Assembly (NCBI GenBank): GCA_025769875.1
Contig: JAGFNK010000270.1
Location: 1-64,000 of the forward strand
Direction: 5' to 3'
From: Russula earlei
Lineage: Eukaryota; Basidiomycota; Agaricomycetes; Russulales; Russulaceae
Length of the DNA: 64,000 nt
Position 1 is the stretch's first letter. Each line of letters opens with the position of its first letter. The notes under the pieces were generated by a model. That model had not been told where the DNA came from. It did not search any database and saw only the letters and a list, made by a program, of their open reading frames with translations. Positions 62,093-64,000 of the stretch are shown in pieces. A program made the translations under genes and the position numbers.

Positions 62093-64000
62093 TTACCTTG
62101 GACATGGAAAGCCTTGCAAGACAGCCGACGAGCTATACCTTGAAAGTGAAGATCCTTTTGGTGGATATCGTCCTCTACGCTTTTTGTTGAATGATAGACC
62201 CATTTCTACAGGACGATCATCATCTTTAGCCTTGCGCTTGCGGCAGCCCCTGCTGAACATTGGATCATGACCAACGATGTTCTTTGATAGGCTGCCGTCA
62301 TCATCGGACCAATTTTTGAATTCCAGGTTCCGTGTTATGAGATTCAAGACCCATTCAGAAGAACAAAGCTTCTCGTGAGCGTCCTTGACCTCCGTCCAGA
62401 CATTCCTCCCCGCTTGAGGTTCGGGCATAATTGATTTTGGGTTAATATCATCATAGAAGGTTTTAAGAAGGGTGCGCAACTCTTCAATGATCTGGCGGCA
62501 TGGTTCCGGGACAAAACCAAACGAATCTGGGTGAAGCATTAGTTTGTGTAGGAAAGATAGCTTTCCATCACCACCCCAGATAACACCATCTTCATCCACG
62601 TCTCTGTATCCATCAAATACGTGTTGCATATCTTGTGATTGGCCCTCGATCGCAGAATGTCGGCATTTCATGACAATATAAATAAGAACCCAGTAAAAGG
62701 ATTCAATATCATCTGAAATTTGATGAGATCGAGCGTGAGGGTGTAATAAAAGTCCTGTTGATATGAACTGCCATGTACCCTGAACACGAAGTCAATTCGC
62801 CACGCATAGGGGATAAACAGATCATACTGTGCGGGAGTGTTGTCTCTGCTGGGTCACATCCATCCTCTTGGACATGTCCCAGTCGATCAATAAACCTGAT
62901 CGATCTGGGGTGATCAGAATGTTTCCTGCGCTCACATCCCGATGTAAAATGTTTGCTTTGTCGTATGCGTCCATATGAGCTGTTCCAAATTGTCAAACAA
63001 CAAACTTAAACGTAACGCCAATCCTCACCGATCATAGCATCCCGAATGACCTGGCATAGCTCCCGAGTCGATCCGAACGTACTCAGCGGCTGTCCGAGCG
63101 TGTTCAAGACAAGTCGGTAGTGGACATATCGTTTGACGCGCGGTGTACCGGGACACCAAATATGTTTGCGTTCGCCATCTTTCACATAGTCTTGCGTCCT
63201 TGTGCATTGTACGTCAAGTGAATGCTCCAGTGTCAACAGCACGTCGCCAGCTGGACCCAACTCCGGAATGAAACGCACTTTTGCTTCTAGTAAATCGCGA
63301 TAAATATCCCCTTCTTTCTCGATACCTGGGAAATTGGTACGCCAGTAATCTTTGAGGTAAACCAGTTTATTCCGTTCGACGTCATGGCACACAAATCCAA
63401 ACGTCGACCAACCAAAAAGGGTTTTCGTCTCCCATATTGGTTTCCATATGATATAGGGCTTCGGCTGTCCGTCCAGTGGCATGATCGTCATTGACGAGAA
63501 TCTGGCGAAGGTCTTCAACTTCAATTTTCTCGACGTCCATGTATACCGCCAGCGTGGACTGTGCATCACCAACCCCCTTATCGTTCTTCGAGACCGAGGT
63601 GACAGTGGTGTCGTATCCACGCTGGGCAAAAGTGAGAGAGTTGAGCCTCCAGATGAATTCGGAAAGGGTGTTGGGATCTTTGGTCCAATTGAATATCTCG
63701 GTATAGATTGCACCACTGCGATCCCATCGCAGTAGTCGCCCTTCTGCCTTTCCAAAGAGGATGATCGAGTAAGAGAAGACCCGAAACTGTGAACGATGGA
63801 TAGAAGTGGCATAATGTGTGAGTTGACCACACACACGATACGCGCGCTCAGTCCACCTAACGTGACACTCGACCCCAGCCTCTCGCCTCATATGTGTAAG
63901 GTTGCGAAAAATGTCCTCTTTTCCCTTTTTGTTTTCGATCCACACATCGACCGCTCTCCAGTCCAGTGAGGTCAGCCGCTCGTTTTCCTGATGACCTTCC
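62093..64000 (-). CDS. FunK1-type fungal protein kinase, N-terminus beyond the window
   Basis: The frame is open to the right edge (...DWRAVDVWIENKKGKEDIF). Blocks in order: FRVFSYSIILFGKAEGRLLRWDRSGAIY (about 63700-63790), LFGWSTFGFVCHDVERNKLV, LVYLKDYWRTNF, VKRYVHYRLVLNTLGQPLSTFGS, a catalytic-loop-like HRDVSAGNIL (about 62910-62950), LLIDWDMSKR, GTWQFISTGLLL, DDIESFYWVLIYIV, and a basic C-terminus. HRDVSAGN and DWD replace the usual HRDLKPEN and DFG, as in the FunK1 family. At least three introns are implied. Between about 63420 and 63480 the frame changes without an obvious intron, so an indel is possible. Confidence 0.75.

Noticed and set aside
1..64000. CRISPR arrays, bacterial operons, riboswitches
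   Set aside because: No regularly spaced repeats or bacterial signals; the intron-rich genes are eukaryotic.

Overview
The window is a piece of a nuclear fungal genome, almost certainly a basidiomycete of the Agaricomycetes. Housekeeping genes of fungal type (PSF3, PKR1, MDM10, SmG, an RCK-type kinase, a NIPA transporter, SEC12, TAF9, ISU1, PRP31, RRP8) are cut by many short introns of about 45-80 bp. They sit beside families typical of Agaricomycetes: F-box proteins, FunK1 kinases and Crinkler-like NTPase/nuclease proteins. A short TTAGGG-type tract is also present. I do not assign a species.

Layout. 1-3.7 kb: a reading frame split by a 5'-truncated LINE (poly-A tail, 13-bp target duplication), then LTR-like sequence. 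3.7-5.3 kb: an F-box gene. 5.7-16.8 kb: a dense core with an unidentified gene and a foldback MITE, PSF3 and PKR1 (convergent), an alpha-arrestin, an unidentified gene, MDM10, a disordered RGG protein and SmG. 16.8-17.8 kb: a near-gene-free stretch with a TTAGGG tract. 17.8-24.3 kb: RCK-like kinase, NIPA-like Mg2+ transporter and SEC12. 24.5-27.0 kb: a Crinkler-like relic and TAF9. 27.2-34.0 kb: ISU1, PRP31, a P-loop ATPase and RRP8.

From 34.5 kb the sequence is mostly accessory: a dead F-box paralogue, a truncated TAF9 fragment, an Ala/Pro/Ser-rich repeat element, a complete pogo/Fot1-like transposon (25-bp TIRs, TA target duplication), an apparently more complete Crinkler-like gene and another TAF9 copy. 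That TAF9 copy is split by a compound Ty1/copia array, LTR-internal-LTR-internal-LTR, flanked by a 5-bp duplication. One LTR of the array is itself interrupted by a 1.57-kb Mutator-like TIR element with a 9-bp target duplication. The right end holds a FunK1 kinase that runs off the window.

Functional links are housekeeping ones: ERMES/mitochondrion (MDM10, ISU1), ER export and V-ATPase assembly (SEC12, PKR1), splicing (SmG, PRP31), replication (PSF3), transcription (TAF9) and rRNA modification (RRP8). Close divergent pairs (RGG gene/SmG, NIPA/SEC12, TAF9/ISU1) probably share promoters. The most unusual points are the nested insertion history at 46-59 kb, the CRN+TAF9 segmental duplication, three GC-AG introns, and single-base frame breaks in normally essential genes, which may be consensus errors. 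All exon boundaries were derived by hand from splice signals, phase and recalled family conservation.
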